DNA of 64,000 nucleotides from contig NZ_FNSO01000004.1 in the NCBI RefSeq assembly GCF_900105945.1, positions 2,604,001-2,668,000 on the forward strand, given 5' to 3'. A model generated the notes under the pieces. That model saw nothing but the letters and a program-made list of their open reading frames with translations. It was not told where the DNA came from and did not search any database. The DNA comes from Amycolatopsis tolypomycina. GTDB taxonomy: Bacteria > Actinomycetota > Actinomycetes > Mycobacteriales > Pseudonocardiaceae. The position numbers and the translations under genes were made by a program. Shown here piece by piece: positions 25,917 through 33,950 of the stretch. How positions within the stretch are numbered: the first letter of the stretch is position 1; each line of letters opens with the position of its first letter.

Positions 25917-26807
25917 ATGAGCGATGCTGATCCGACCTACGAAGGCCGTCCGCTACCCCGACCGCGTGACGAGGTCGTGGACCAAGGCCTCGGCTTCGAC
26001 GTCGCAACCCTGTTCACCCGCCGCCGGGCGCTGCGGCTGTTCGGCGTCGGTGCGGCCGGTGCCGTCCTCACCGCCTGTGGCACCGTGTCCGGCGGTTCGA
26101 CCACCACCTCGGCGACGACCACGGCATCGGCCGCACCGGGCGAAATCCCGGACGAGACCGCGGGACCGTATCCGGGTGACGGTTCCAACGGGCCGGACGT
26201 GCTCGAACAGAGCGGCGTGGTCCGCAGTGACATCCGATCGAGTTTCGGCACCGGCAGCGTCACCGCCGAAGGCGTGCCCATGACCCTCGAACTGGTCGTC
26301 GCCGACCTGGCCAACGGCGGCTCGCCGTTCGCCGGAGCTGCCGTCTACGTCTGGCACTGCAACCGCGCCGGCCAGTACTCCCTCTACTCCGACGGGGTCG
26401 AGAACGAGAACTACCTGCGTGGCGTCCAGATCGCCGACGCCGCCGGCAAAGTCCGCTTCAGCAGCATCTTCCCCGCCTGCTACGACGGCCGCTGGCCGCA
26501 CATCCACTTCGAGGTCTACCCCGGGCAGGCGGATATCACGGACTCCACCAAGGCGATCGCGACCTCGCAGGTCGCCCTGCCGCGGAACGTCTGCGAAACG
26601 GTCTACGCCCAGCCCGGCTACGAGCAGTCCGTGTCCAACCTCGAAAAGGTGGACCTCAGCAGCGACAACGTCTTCGGCGACGACAGCGGCGCCCTGCAGC
26701 TGGCCACCGTCACCGGCGACGTCACAGGCGGCTTCACAGTGACACTCAACGTCGGCGTGAACCGCGGGAATGCCCGCGGCCCGAGCCGAACCGCGACTAC
26801 TTCTTGA
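25917..26807 (+). CDS. Tat-exported lipoprotein of the intradiol ring-cleavage dioxygenase family
   Basis: The 296-residue protein has a twin-arginine signal (FTRRRALRLFGVGAAGAVL) running into a lipobox LTAC. The catalytic part, about 70-270, shows the non-heme Fe(III) layout of intradiol dioxygenases: AAVYVWHCNRAGQYSLYS, NYLRG and WPHIHFEVY, giving Tyr, Tyr, His and His ligands. Such secreted forms cleave catechol-type aromatics at the membrane surface. Its ATG at 25917 overlaps the earliest possible divergent MOSC start, so promoters must lie inside the neighbouring genes. Its 3' end overlaps csbD-like gene by 11 bp. Confidence 0.85.
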   Translation: MSDADPTYEGRPLPRPRDEVVDQGLGFDVATLFTRRRALRLFGVGAAGAVLTACGTVSGGSTTTSATTTASAAPGEIPDETAGPYPGDGSNGPDVLEQSGVVRSDIRSSFGTGSVTAEGVPMTLELVVADLANGGSPFAGAAVYVWHCNRAGQYSLYSDGVENENYLRGVQIADAAGKVRFSSIFPACYDGRWPHIHFEVYPGQADITDSTKAIATSQVALPRNVCETVYAQPGYEQSVSNLEKVDLSSDNVFGDDSGALQLATVTGDVTGGFTVTLNVGVNRGNARGPSRTATTS

Positions 26808-27003
26808 AAACGTCCTTGATCTTGCCGGTGACGTCGCCGACCGCGTCCTTGACGTTCTCGACGGCGTCCTTGAGGCCGGCCTTGGCCTGGTCGCTTTGCC
26901 CCTCGGCCTGCAGCCGCTCGTTTCCGGTGAGATCGCCGGCGGCTTCCTTGGCCTTGCCGCCGAGGTCCTCGGCCTTGTTGCTGATCTTGTCGCTCATCGA
27001 CAT
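26797..27003 (-). CDS. CsbD-family stress protein
   Basis: The 68-residue hydrophilic, Lys/Ala/Glu-rich helical protein is typical of the CsbD family (KISNKAEDLGGKAKEAAGDL, TGNERLQAEGQSDQAKAGLK). CsbD proteins are general-stress proteins under sigma-B control in Gram-positive bacteria; their molecular role is unknown. Two ATGs (27003 and 26997) fit the ribosome site. It fits the stress theme of the neighbouring Asp23 cluster but has no DevR-like box. Confidence 0.85.
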   Translation of the reverse strand: MSMSDKISNKAEDLGGKAKEAAGDLTGNERLQAEGQSDQAKAGLKDAVENVKDAVGDVTGKIKDVFKK

Positions 27004-27259
27004 GAGGCTTCCCTTCCCTGGTGGGCGCCCGGTGGCGCGCCGTCCGGTCCTGAAGACAGCACCTCCCCGCAGAACCTCACGACCCTGAACGGGTGATGGT
27101 GATCACCGCGCCAAACCGGCTTTGCAGCGGAGGCCTGCCCGCGCGAGACCGGGGTCACACGATCGGGTCGTGACGATCTCCCGAACGCCGGGTCCTGGAG
27201 GTGTGGAGGGCAACGGACTTCCGCCCCGAGAAACCGAATCCGACCCGAGGAGAACCGTC

Positions 27260-27724
27260 ATGACGAACACGGCCGCCACCAAGACTCCCTCGACCGAGCT
27301 CGAGGCCGCCGGCACCGGCGCTCTGGCGTCCACGCAGGGTTCCACCACCATCGCCGACACCGTCGTCGCCAAGGTCGCCGGGCTGGCGACGCGCGAAGTT
27401 TCCGGCGTCCACGCCCTCGGTGGCGGCGCGGCGCGGGCGTTCAGCGCGATCCGCGAGCGCATCCCGGGCGCGTCGGCCTCGGTCGCCCAGGGCGTGTCGG
27501 TCGAGGTCGGCGAGCGTCAGGCCGCCGTCGACCTGCAGATCCTCGTCGAGTACGGCGTCTACATCGCCGATCTGGCCCGCTCGGTCCGCAAGAACGTGAT
27601 CACCGCGGTCGAGCAGATCACCGGCCTGCAGGTCGTCGAGGTCAACATCAACGTCTCCGACGTCCACCTCCCCGGCGACGACGAAGGCGACGACACCCAG
27701 GCCGCGACCGGCCGGGTCCGGTGA
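27260..27724 (+). CDS. Asp23/Gls24-family envelope stress protein
   Basis: The 154-residue protein has the Asp23 domain (about 30-140): TTIADTVVAKVAGLATREVSGVHALGG, VSVEVGERQAAVDLQILVEYG and VEVNINVSDVHLP. In staphylococci Asp23 forms a membrane-bound network anchored by AmaP and is induced by alkaline or cell-wall stress. GAGGAG precedes the ATG. It starts a five-gene cluster (27260-29472) holding a second Asp23-like protein, a small membrane protein and two AmaP/DUF6286-like membrane proteins. Confidence 0.85.
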   Translation: MTNTAATKTPSTELEAAGTGALASTQGSTTIADTVVAKVAGLATREVSGVHALGGGAARAFSAIRERIPGASASVAQGVSVEVGERQAAVDLQILVEYGVYIADLARSVRKNVITAVEQITGLQVVEVNINVSDVHLPGDDEGDDTQAATGRVR

Positions 27725-27801
27725 CCGCAGGCGTCGAAGTCGACGCCTGCGACCGGTTCCCTCCCCAGCCGGGCCGATCGGCAACCTGCAAGGAGAAACC
27801 C

Positions 27802-27978
27802 ATGTCCAACACCCATCTCGGCCTCCTCACCGGCCTCGCGCTCGGCCTCGCCGCCGCGTTCGGCGGCGTCGGCGCCTTCCTCGTCGTGCTCGTCCTCGGC
27901 GCGCTCGGCCTGCTCGCCGGCCGGGTCCTCGACGGCAAGCTCGACCTCTCGCAGCTCACCGGCCGCGACCGGGGCTGA
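27802..27978 (+). CDS. Small hydrophobic membrane protein of the Asp23 cluster
   Basis: The 58-residue protein is almost wholly hydrophobic (LGLLTGLALGLAAAFGGVGA, FLVVLVLGALGLLAGRVLDG), forming two transmembrane helices followed by KLDLSQLTGRDRG. It resembles the small DUF2273-type integral membrane proteins that accompany Asp23 genes. AGGAG precedes the ATG. The next gene begins 2 bp later, so it lies in the operon. Confidence 0.75.
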   Translation: MSNTHLGLLTGLALGLAAAFGGVGAFLVVLVLGALGLLAGRVLDGKLDLSQLTGRDRG

Positions 27979-27980
27979 CC

Positions 27981-28373
27981 ATGACCACCACCCTGCAGCA
28001 CCCCGCCGCCGCGGACCTCGACGAGCGAGGCACCCTCACCGTCTCCGAACGCACCGTCGAACGGATCGCCGCCCAGGTCGTGACGGAGGTCGAGGGCACC
28101 GGCGGCGCGGCCGGCCGCGTGCTCGGCATCGCCGTCGGCGGCGAAGACCTCGACCGCAGCGCGAAAGTCACCGCGACAGTGCACGGCGACACCACCGCGC
28201 TCGACGTCCGGCTTTCCATCGGCTACCCACGATCGGTCAGCCGCACCACCGAAGCCGCCCGCCGACAGCTGACGCGGCGGGTCGCCGAGTTCACCGGCCT
28301 CACCGTGGCGCGGGTCGACATCACCGTCACCGCCCTGCACACGACCACCAGCGCACCCAGGAGGGTCCAGTGA
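27981..28373 (+). CDS. Second Asp23/Gls24-like protein
   Basis: The 130-residue protein shows the Asp23 pattern (GTLTVSERTVERIAAQVV, SAKVTATVHGDTTALDVRLS, VARVDITVTAL), but it is shorter and more diverged than the protein at 27260. The two may form hetero-oligomers at the membrane. Its stop overlaps the GTG of the next gene. Confidence 0.8.
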   Translation: MTTTLQHPAAADLDERGTLTVSERTVERIAAQVVTEVEGTGGAAGRVLGIAVGGEDLDRSAKVTATVHGDTTALDVRLSIGYPRSVSRTTEAARRQLTRRVAEFTGLTVARVDITVTALHTTTSAPRRVQ

Positions 28374-28897
28374 AACGCCGCCCCCGCCGCTCCACCCCGG
28401 CCACGGTCACCGCCCTCGTCCTGCTGGCCGGCTGCGCGTTCGTCGCCGTGGTCGCGATCCAGCTGATCCTGAACCAGAGCCCATGGGTCAGCTACCAGGC
28501 CATCGCCGGCGCTCTGCACGACGCGCGCTGGAACGACCCGGCCCCCGCGCTCGCGGGCGGCGGGGTGGCGCTGCTCGGGATCACGCTCCTGCTGACCGCG
28601 ATCCTGCCCGGCAAGCTCACCGTCCTGCCGCTGCACGGCGAGCTGGATTCCGGCGCGTCCCGGCGCAGCTACCGTTCCACCCTCCGCACCGCGGCATCCA
28701 CTGTGGACGGTGTGGTCGGCACGAAGCTGCTTCTGGGGCGCCGCAAGGTCACCGCGAGGGTGACGACCAGGCGCACCAGCACCGACGGGCTCGCCGACGC
28801 CGTGCGCGCCGCGATCGAGCACCGGCTCGCCCAGATCGACCCCGTCATCCACCCGGCCGTCACGATCAAGGTCCACGCCGCCAGGAGCGCGTCATGA
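28370..28897 (+). CDS. DUF6286-type membrane protein of the Asp23 cluster
   Basis: The 175-residue protein has two transmembrane helices (ATVTALVLLAGCAFVAVVAI and ALAGGGVALLGITLLLTAIL) and a cytoplasmic C-terminal part (RTAASTVDGVVGTKLLLGRR, VTARVTTRRTSTDGLADAV) whose strands resemble an Asp23-like fold. This is the usual structure of the actinobacterial membrane partner of Asp23 proteins. The GTG overlaps the preceding stop and its stop overlaps the next ATG. Confidence 0.75.
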   Translation: MKRRPRRSTPATVTALVLLAGCAFVAVVAIQLILNQSPWVSYQAIAGALHDARWNDPAPALAGGGVALLGITLLLTAILPGKLTVLPLHGELDSGASRRSYRSTLRTAASTVDGVVGTKLLLGRRKVTARVTTRRTSTDGLADAVRAAIEHRLAQIDPVIHPAVTIKVHAARSAS

Positions 28898-29472
28898 CCA
28901 GCCTCAACCGCCCGGCCCGCCTCAACCGCGCCCTGCTCGCCCTGGTCGGGCTGGTCCTGCTCGCCGCCGGCGGCTTCGCCGTCGCCACCCACTTCGGCGC
29001 AGTCCGCGTCCTCGCCCCGGACTCGCCGCTGGTTCCCGGCACGGCGACTCCGCCGACCTGGACGCTGTATGTCACCGCCGCCGTCGCGGTCGTGCTGGGA
29101 CTGCTTCTGCTGCGGTGGCTGCTCGCGCAGCTGGCACGCAAACCCAAGAGCCACACCTGGCGGTTCGAGTCCGACCCGCACACCGGCCGCACCGAACTGG
29201 CCGCGAGCACCGCGATCCAGCCGTTCACCGCCGAAGTGGCGACCTACCCCGGCGTCCACGCCGCACACGCCACCCTGGCCGGCACCCGCGAGAACCCGGC
29301 CGTCGCCCTGGTCCTCAGCGCCGAGCAGGACGGCGACGTCGCCGCCATCCGCGACCGGATCGAGACGGAGGCCCTCCCACGCCTCCGCACGGCCCTCGAC
29401 CTCGATGCCCTGCCCTCGACCGTCGAGTTCCGGTTCTCCACGAGTGTGGCGCCGATGGCATGTCCGAGATGA
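28894..29472 (+). CDS. AmaP-like alkaline-shock membrane anchor
   Basis: The 192-residue protein has two transmembrane helices (ALLALVGLVLLAAGGFAVAT, YVTAAVAVVLGLLLLRWLLA) separated by a short outer loop, and a cytoplasmic domain (TAIQPFTAEVATYPGVHAAH, NPAVALVLSAEQDGDVAAI). This is the design of AmaP, which recruits Asp23 to the membrane. It ends the five-gene cluster and its ATG overlaps the stop of the DUF6286-like gene. Confidence 0.78.
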   Translation: MTSLNRPARLNRALLALVGLVLLAAGGFAVATHFGAVRVLAPDSPLVPGTATPPTWTLYVTAAVAVVLGLLLLRWLLAQLARKPKSHTWRFESDPHTGRTELAASTAIQPFTAEVATYPGVHAAHATLAGTRENPAVALVLSAEQDGDVAAIRDRIETEALPRLRTALDLDALPSTVEFRFSTSVAPMACPR

Positions 29473-29540
29473 CCAGGCGCGTGCGCCCGTCGGGCAACTC
29501 GGTTCGGTTCGAGCGCCGCGACGTCCCAGGCGTCCACCGG

Positions 29541-29720
29541 GTCACGGCGGCGTGTCCAGTACTTCACGCTGTCGCCGAGGTCGAGGTTGCCGTCTGGGAT
29601 CACGCCGGCACCGGGATACGGTCCGGCGACCTCCGCATCGGTCGCACCCCAGCGCATCAGCACCGACGCGGCGAACGCGACGAGTTCGACGCTCAGCAGG
29701 AGTATTTCGAGAGGTCTCAC
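29541..29720 (-). pseudogene. N-terminal fragment of an SRPBCC-type protein
   Basis: The frame begins at a GTG and encodes MRPLEILLLSVELVAFAASV, a membrane anchor, then RWGATDAEVAGPYPGAGVIP. That matches the start of actinobacterial SRPBCC-family proteins whose next segment forms the steroid-binding-like fold. After about 60 codons the similarity stops; the frame then runs as shadow over the AmaP-like gene. I judge it a truncated remnant. Confidence 0.4.
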
Positions 29721-30121
29721 GATGTCCCTCGGTCACGAGCTGTCGGCCTCGGTGGTTCAACGCGACGGGGAATGGTGAACGCGGGGTCCGCTGCCGCAGC
29801 GCGGGGCCCGGGCCATCACGTCCGGATCTTCGGCGGGTCCCGTCACCAGGAAGCCGGAGGGCGGGCAGGCGATCCCGGATGCCGCGGAGCCGGCGCCGGT
29901 ACAGCGTCGGCGTCGTCACCAGCACGTTGCCTTCCCCCAGGGGGCGGCGTCGGCGGACCGGTTCGGGGTATCCGGGGCGGACCTGGTTCCGGGTGGAACC
30001 GCCGGGCCCCGGCCGGTGGGCGACTCTGCGTGCGCCGCGCGTGCTGCGTTGGTGGGACGCCCCGTGGAACCGGGGTGCGGCGTCGCAAAAGCAGCTGACG
30101 GGCCTCGCAGCCGGTCGGCGC
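29721..30121. other. Gap with no supported gene
   Basis: This 400-bp stretch has several open frames, but their translations are Arg/Pro/Gly-rich and low in complexity, typical of non-coding high-GC DNA. I see no ribosome site, domain or regulatory box that I can support. Confidence 0.5.
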
Positions 30122-30349
30122 TCAGTTTTCCGACGTGTCCACGACGTCGAGGCGGTAGCCGGGCACCAGCCTGGCCTGACCGGGGTCGAACTCGATCCAG
30201 GCCGAGCCGGGCCGGAGATCGGGGGCGTGGTCGACCACCACCCCGCTCAGCCCGTCAAACCGGTCGCCGTGCGCGCGGACCTTCAGCCCGGTGGGGAAGC
30301 CGCCTGTTCGGGCCGGTCCCGGGGCGTCGCTGTCACGGGGGAATGTCAT
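30122..30349 (-). CDS. Small KOW/SH3-like protein, island family member 1
   Basis: The 75-residue protein has no name known to me. Paralogues lie at 43000-43224 and 57316-57534. The shared core is a Pro/Gly lead, then VRAHGDRFDGLSGVVVDH, APDLRPGSAWIEF and RLVPGYRLDV. The G-x-x-G-x-V turn resembles a KOW/SH3-like beta barrel, which often binds RNA, nucleic acid or ribosomal protein. Each paralogue lies near DevR-like boxes, suggesting a dormancy role. Confidence 0.7.
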   Translation of the reverse strand: MTFPRDSDAPGPARTGGFPTGLKVRAHGDRFDGLSGVVVDHAPDLRPGSAWIEFDPGQARLVPGYRLDVVDTSEN

Positions 30350-30647
30350 GTCAGCCGTCCTGTCCGAGGAACGTGTCCGGTCTTTTCTGCCGGTTCTTCG
30401 AGGGTGTCACCCGGCGAGCGGGTGCTCCCAGGGTCGAAGGCCAAGCGCCGGTGGGCCGATCCTCCCCGTTTCCGCGGCGTCTGTGCCCTTCGGGCGGCGG
30501 ACCTTGAGCTCGTCGGCGAGCCGCGAACGGGACAACGGTGGACGGTCCGGCCGCCGGAGACGGTGGTGGCGGGCGGGTGGCGGGGAGGGGGCGACCCGGG
30601 CCGTCACCACCGTTCCGTGCGAGGGAGCCCGCTGCCGGGGAGGGGGG

Positions 30648-30667
30648 CCACGGGCGGCTCCCTCACC
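30648..30667. repeat. 20-bp element, copy 1 (see 42638)
   Basis: CCACGGGCGGCTCCCTCACC matches CCGCGGGCGGCTCTCTCACC at 42638-42657 in 18 of 20 positions. Both copies are intergenic and near island genes. Function is unknown. Confidence 0.4.
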
Positions 30668-30700
30668 ATTGACGGTCCTCGCCGCCGCCGGCTCGTTGTA

Positions 30701-30714
30701 GGGGGTGAAGTCCC
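30701..30714. promoter_or_regulatory. DevR-like box
   Basis: GGGGG-TGAA-GTCCC (GGGAC-TTCA-CCCCC on the minus strand) has one perfect and one weaker arm. It is 352 bp from the nearest minus-strand start at 30349. Confidence 0.45.
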
Positions 30715-30722
30715 TATCGGGG

Positions 30723-30736
30723 AAGCACAAAGTCAG
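30723..30736. promoter_or_regulatory. DevR-like box, weak
   Basis: AAGCA-CAAA-GTCAG (CTGAC-TTTG-TGCTT on the minus strand) resembles the boxes at 9906, 33951 and 41962. It is 22 bp from the box at 30701, about two helical turns, as in paired DosR sites. Confidence 0.4.
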
Positions 30737-30752
30737 TTCCGGAGTCCCGCCG

Positions 30753-32135
30753 CTAGATCAGCACCCGCTCGCGGTCGCGGGCGATCGAAACCGGGATTCC
30801 CGGCCGCTCGGCCCGCAGGCGCGACGCCAGCTCTTCGGCGCTCTCGGGCTCGCCGTGCACCAGGTGGATCGCCCCCGGCGGTTCGCCGGCGCAGGCCCAG
30901 CGGACCAGTTCGCCGGCGTCGGCGTGGGCGCTGAAGGCGTCGATCTGTGCCACCTCGGCGCGGACCGGGACGTACCGGCCGTGGATCTTGATCTCCCGCG
31001 TCCCGTTGGCGAGGCTGCGGGCGCGGGTGCCGGCCGCGGCGTAGCCGACGATGAGCACGGTGTGACGGTCGTCGGGCAGCATGTGCTCGAGGTGGTGCAG
31101 GACCCGGCCGCCAGTGGCCATGCCGGACGCCGAGAGGATGATCGAGGGCATGATCGGGTCGTTGACCCGCATGGATTCTTCGGTGGTGCGCAGCTCGACG
31201 AGGTGGCCGGGGTCGAGCGGGTCTCCGTCGCCGAGGTCGGTGCGGATCTCCGGCCACCGCTGGTTCATGGCGGTGCGGTAGACGCGGAGCGCGGCGAGCG
31301 CCATCGGGCTGTCGACGAAGACGGGCAGCTCCGGGATCGCGCGCCGGTCGGTGAGCTTCTTGAGCGCCGCCAGCACGACTTCGGTGCGGTCGACCGCGAA
31401 CGCCGGAATCAGGACGCTGCCGCCGCGCGCGGCGGTCCGGCGGATCACTTCGGCGAACGTCGCGAGCGCGGATGCGTCGTCGTGGACCCGCCCGCCGTAG
31501 GTGGATTCCAGCACGAGGGCGTCGCAGGCGGGCCGTGGCTGGGGCGGCCGGAGGACGCCGTGGGCAGGCCGGCCGAGGTCGCCGCTGAAGACGATGCCGC
31601 GGCCGTCGGCGACACGCAGGTGCGCCCACGCGGAGCCGAGGATGTGCCCGGCGCGGCCGAACTCCAGCCGCACACCCGGCGCCACGGCGGTGACGTCCCC
31701 GAACCCGATCGGCTTCAGCAGCCGGATCGCCTTCGCGGCGTCGTTCTCGTCGTACAGCGGCAACGCGGGGCGGTGCTTCGACCAGCCGTAGGTGTTCGCG
31801 TGCGCGGCCTCGGCCGTCATGAGGTGGGCGCTGTCCCGGAGCACGATCGGGACCAGCCCGGCCGAGCCGTGGGTGACGTAAACCGGGCCGTGCCAGCCGG
31901 CGCGGACCAGGACCGGCAGGTAGCCGCAGTGGTCCAGGTGGGCGTGGGTGATGACGACGGCGTCGAGGTCCGCGAGCTCGTGGGGCATCGGGGCCCAGTT
32001 GCGGCGGCGGAGCTTCGCCAGGCCCTGGAACAGCCCGCAGTCGACGAGCACCCGGGAGCCGCCGGCCTCGACGAGGTACTTGCTGCCGGTGACGGTCCCG
32101 GCGCCACCGAAGAAGGTGAGGGCAGGCTGCGGCAT
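30753..32135 (-). CDS. Beta-CASP metallo-beta-lactamase-fold RNA-processing-type protein
   Basis: The 460-residue protein has the metal-binding motif THAHLDHCGYLP, FSGDLGR, the beta-CASP insertion with VFVDSPMALAAL and SASGMATGGRVLHHL, and the C-terminal RMMBL region IDAFSAHADAGELV and LVHGEPESAEEL. This is the layout of CPSF73/YSH1-type hydrolases, which act on RNA. Two DevR-like boxes lie upstream at 32355 and 32399, before a 40-codon frame. A role in stress-time RNA turnover is plausible but inferred. Confidence 0.88.
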   Translation of the reverse strand: MPQPALTFFGGAGTVTGSKYLVEAGGSRVLVDCGLFQGLAKLRRRNWAPMPHELADLDAVVITHAHLDHCGYLPVLVRAGWHGPVYVTHGSAGLVPIVLRDSAHLMTAEAAHANTYGWSKHRPALPLYDENDAAKAIRLLKPIGFGDVTAVAPGVRLEFGRAGHILGSAWAHLRVADGRGIVFSGDLGRPAHGVLRPPQPRPACDALVLESTYGGRVHDDASALATFAEVIRRTAARGGSVLIPAFAVDRTEVVLAALKKLTDRRAIPELPVFVDSPMALAALRVYRTAMNQRWPEIRTDLGDGDPLDPGHLVELRTTEESMRVNDPIMPSIILSASGMATGGRVLHHLEHMLPDDRHTVLIVGYAAAGTRARSLANGTREIKIHGRYVPVRAEVAQIDAFSAHADAGELVRWACAGEPPGAIHLVHGEPESAEELASRLRAERPGIPVSIARDRERVLI

Positions 32136-32153
32136 CGAGGTCCTCCGGTGGGC

Positions 32154-32276
32154 TCAGTGGTCGTGTGCGGCGGCCAGGCTGGCGCGGCAGGCGCGGACCA
32201 GCTGACGGGTGGCCCGCGTGGCGGGCGTGTCGCCGCAGGATGGGGCGAATCCGCGGGAGGAGCGCCGGCTGTCCAT
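32154..32276 (-). CDS. Possible 40-residue leader protein
   Basis: The short frame ends 18 bp before the beta-CASP gene. The translation MDSRRSSRGFAPSCGDTPAT continues with a basic helical tail ending AAAHDH. It is 79-92 bp downstream of a DevR-like box, the usual distance, which supports a transcript starting here. The ribosome site (GTGAGG) is moderate, and no family is known. Confidence 0.35.
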   Translation of the reverse strand: MDSRRSSRGFAPSCGDTPATRATRQLVRACRASLAAAHDH

Positions 32277-32354
32277 GGTGTGCCTCACTTTCGGCAGGCT
32301 CCAGACTCCGCCGGACGGAGCCGGGCGACGAGGGCCCGACCGCCCCGGATTCGC

Positions 32355-32368
32355 GGGACCGGAGGCCC
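32355..32368. promoter_or_regulatory. DevR-like box before the beta-CASP operon
   Basis: GGGAC-CGGA-GGCCC lies 79-92 bp before the small frame at 32276 and 220 bp before the beta-CASP start. It forms a pair with the box at 32399. Confidence 0.55.
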
Positions 32369-32398
32369 CGGTTTCGAGGGGCGAAGGCCCGGGAGGTG

Positions 32399-32412
32399 AG
32401 GACTTTCGGCCG
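32399..32412. promoter_or_regulatory. DevR-like box before the beta-CASP operon, distal
   Basis: AGGAC-TTTC-GGCCG, centred 44 bp from the box at 32355 (about four helical turns). The core TTTC-GGCC is also found at 34091. Confidence 0.55.
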
Positions 32413-32530
32413 TCAGGAGGCGGTGCGCACCGGGTACGTGTGCAGCAGTGCCTGGCCGGGGAAGCCGCCTCGGCCCGGTCGCCGAGCACGACGAGCCGGG
32501 GGCCGGTACTGGGCTCGATCAGCTCGCGGT
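32413..32530 (-). pseudogene. C-terminal remnant of a universal stress protein gene
   Basis: Read with one frameshift, the minus strand encodes RLVVLGDR followed by RGRGGFPGQALLHTYPV. This matches the end of the local USPs (RLVVVGSRGRGGF...QALLHHAACPV) with the G-rich nucleotide loop shortened. No N-terminal part remains. It is the worn tail of a USP gene next to the deazaflavin-type oxidoreductase gene. Confidence 0.45.
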
Positions 32531-32643
32531 GTGGATGACCGCTTGCGGGTCCAGGTGCGGTTCGGCTTCCGGGCGGGGTGGATCGCCGGTCGACGCGGGC
32601 ACACGACCAAAGCGGCGTGCCGGGCTTTCACCTCGGCAACCGC

Positions 32644-33117
32644 TCAGCTGGTTCGCAGGGTGATCGTCGCCAGGGAGTACTCGCGGACGACCGCCTCGAG
32701 CTCGGCAGGGTCCGGGTTCCGGTGGGCCGGCAGGGCCAGGCCGAAGCGACGCTGCGCGTCCGTGCGGCCGAGTTGCACGATCGCCTTGCTCAGCCGGCTG
32801 GCCACTGTGGACGGTTTTTCCTCCAGCTGGGCGTGCATCTGCCGGGTGAACCCCTGGCGGGTGACCGTCACTTCGGTGGTGTCCCGCAGGTTGGCTCGCC
32901 ACCGGTGCTGGGTGACGATCAGCAGGGCGTCGCCGAGGTCGGCGTAACCGACCGGGATGTCGTAGTGCCGCCCGGTGCGCCGGCCCGTGAGGTGCAGGAT
33001 CAGGACGCTCGCGTCGAGCAGGCGGTGCAGGCGCGAGCCTGCGATCGCTCGCACCAGGGGGTTCACGGCGGTGATCAGCCGTTGTGGTGGGATCCGCCGG
33101 GTGATGGTGTCGCTCAT
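32644..33117 (-). CDS. Deazaflavin (F420)-type nitroreductase/PNPOx-fold oxidoreductase
   Basis: The 157-residue protein is of the F420-dependent split-barrel family (DUF385/Ddn-like): VLILHLTGRRTGRHYDIPVGYADLG, RANLRDTTEVTVTRQG. Related mycobacterial proteins use F420H2 to reduce quinones or nitro drugs and protect from oxidative stress. It follows the phosphoribosyltransferase gene by 93 bp on the same strand and may share its DevR-like box. A second protein of this general type lies at 43226. Confidence 0.82.
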   Translation of the reverse strand: MSDTITRRIPPQRLITAVNPLVRAIAGSRLHRLLDASVLILHLTGRRTGRHYDIPVGYADLGDALLIVTQHRWRANLRDTTEVTVTRQGFTRQMHAQLEEKPSTVASRLSKAIVQLGRTDAQRRFGLALPAHRNPDPAELEAVVREYSLATITLRTS

Positions 33118-33210
33118 CGCCGTTCTCCTCGGGTTCGCCGGGTGTCAGTCGTGGTAGCGGCCGGACGGCGTCGGTTCGGTTGCTCCGCGTTCGGCCGCGT
33201 GGCCGCTGCC

Positions 33211-33867
33211 TCAAGGCCGGGTCGTTCCGGTCCCGGCCGGCTCCCGTGCCAGCAGGGCGAGGACCTCGGTGTCGTCGATCCGGTCGAAGTCGGTGTACCA
33301 GTCGCCGACGGGGCTCCTGCGTCGCAGCGGGACCGGGCAGAGGGTCTGGGCGACGTCGGTGGCGAGCGAACGCAGGACATCGAGGGGCGCGACCGGCACG
33401 GCGAGGACGATCCGGCCGGCCCCTCTGGCCCGCAGCACCCGGATCGCCGCACGCGCGGTGGCGCCGGTCGCGATGCCTTCGTCCACCAGGACGACGGTCC
33501 GCCCGGCGACCTGCAGCGGCGGGCCGTCCGGGTGGTAGCGAGCGGTTCGCCGGGCGAGTTCGGCCTTCGCCGAGCGGGCGACCCGGCCGAACTCGGCCGG
33601 CTTGACCTTGAGCGCCCGGATGGTGGCCGGGTTGCTCACGACGACGTCCGGCTCGCCGATCGCGCCGATGACGAGGTGCGGGCGGCGAGGTGAGATGAGC
33701 TTGTGCACCAGCAGCGCATCCAGCGGGGCGTGCAGCGCGTCGGCGACTTCGCGGGCGACGGCAACGCCGCCGTGGGGAAGGCCGAGGACGACCGGTTCGT
33801 GCCCGCGGAGGTAGTGCAACCGCGCCGCCAGGGCCTGGCCGGCTTCCCGCCGGTTCCGGAACCGCAT
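33211..33867 (-). CDS. Phosphoribosyltransferase-domain protein (Rv0571c/Rv2030c-like)
   Basis: The 218-residue protein has a type I PRTase domain: FRNRREAGQALAARL, VLGLPHGGVAVAREVADAL and the PRPP loop VVLVDEGIATGATARAAIRV. The best-known relatives are the N-terminal domains of mycobacterial Rv0571c and Rv2030c, both DosR-controlled. GGAGG precedes the ATG, and a DevR-like box lies 84-97 bp upstream. The substrate base is unknown. Confidence 0.85.
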   Translation of the reverse strand: MRFRNRREAGQALAARLHYLRGHEPVVLGLPHGGVAVAREVADALHAPLDALLVHKLISPRRPHLVIGAIGEPDVVVSNPATIRALKVKPAEFGRVARSAKAELARRTARYHPDGPPLQVAGRTVVLVDEGIATGATARAAIRVLRARGAGRIVLAVPVAPLDVLRSLATDVAQTLCPVPLRRRSPVGDWYTDFDRIDDTEVLALLAREPAGTGTTRP

Positions 33868-33950
33868 CCTTCGCCTCCCGCCATCGGCCGTCCCACCACC
33901 TTGCCCGGTCGGCGACCGGGCCGAGCAGGGCTGGAAGTCGCGGCCTTGGG

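Larger units (their letters stand above)
30350..30752. other. Gap with two DevR-like boxes and a repeated element
   Basis: No gene is supported in these 403 bp; open frames are low in complexity. The right end holds two DevR-like boxes (30701, 30723) and a 20-bp element also found near 42638. With boxes but no obvious gene at the usual distance, this may be a long leader for the gene at 30349, a small RNA, or the promoter of a lost gene. Confidence 0.5.
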
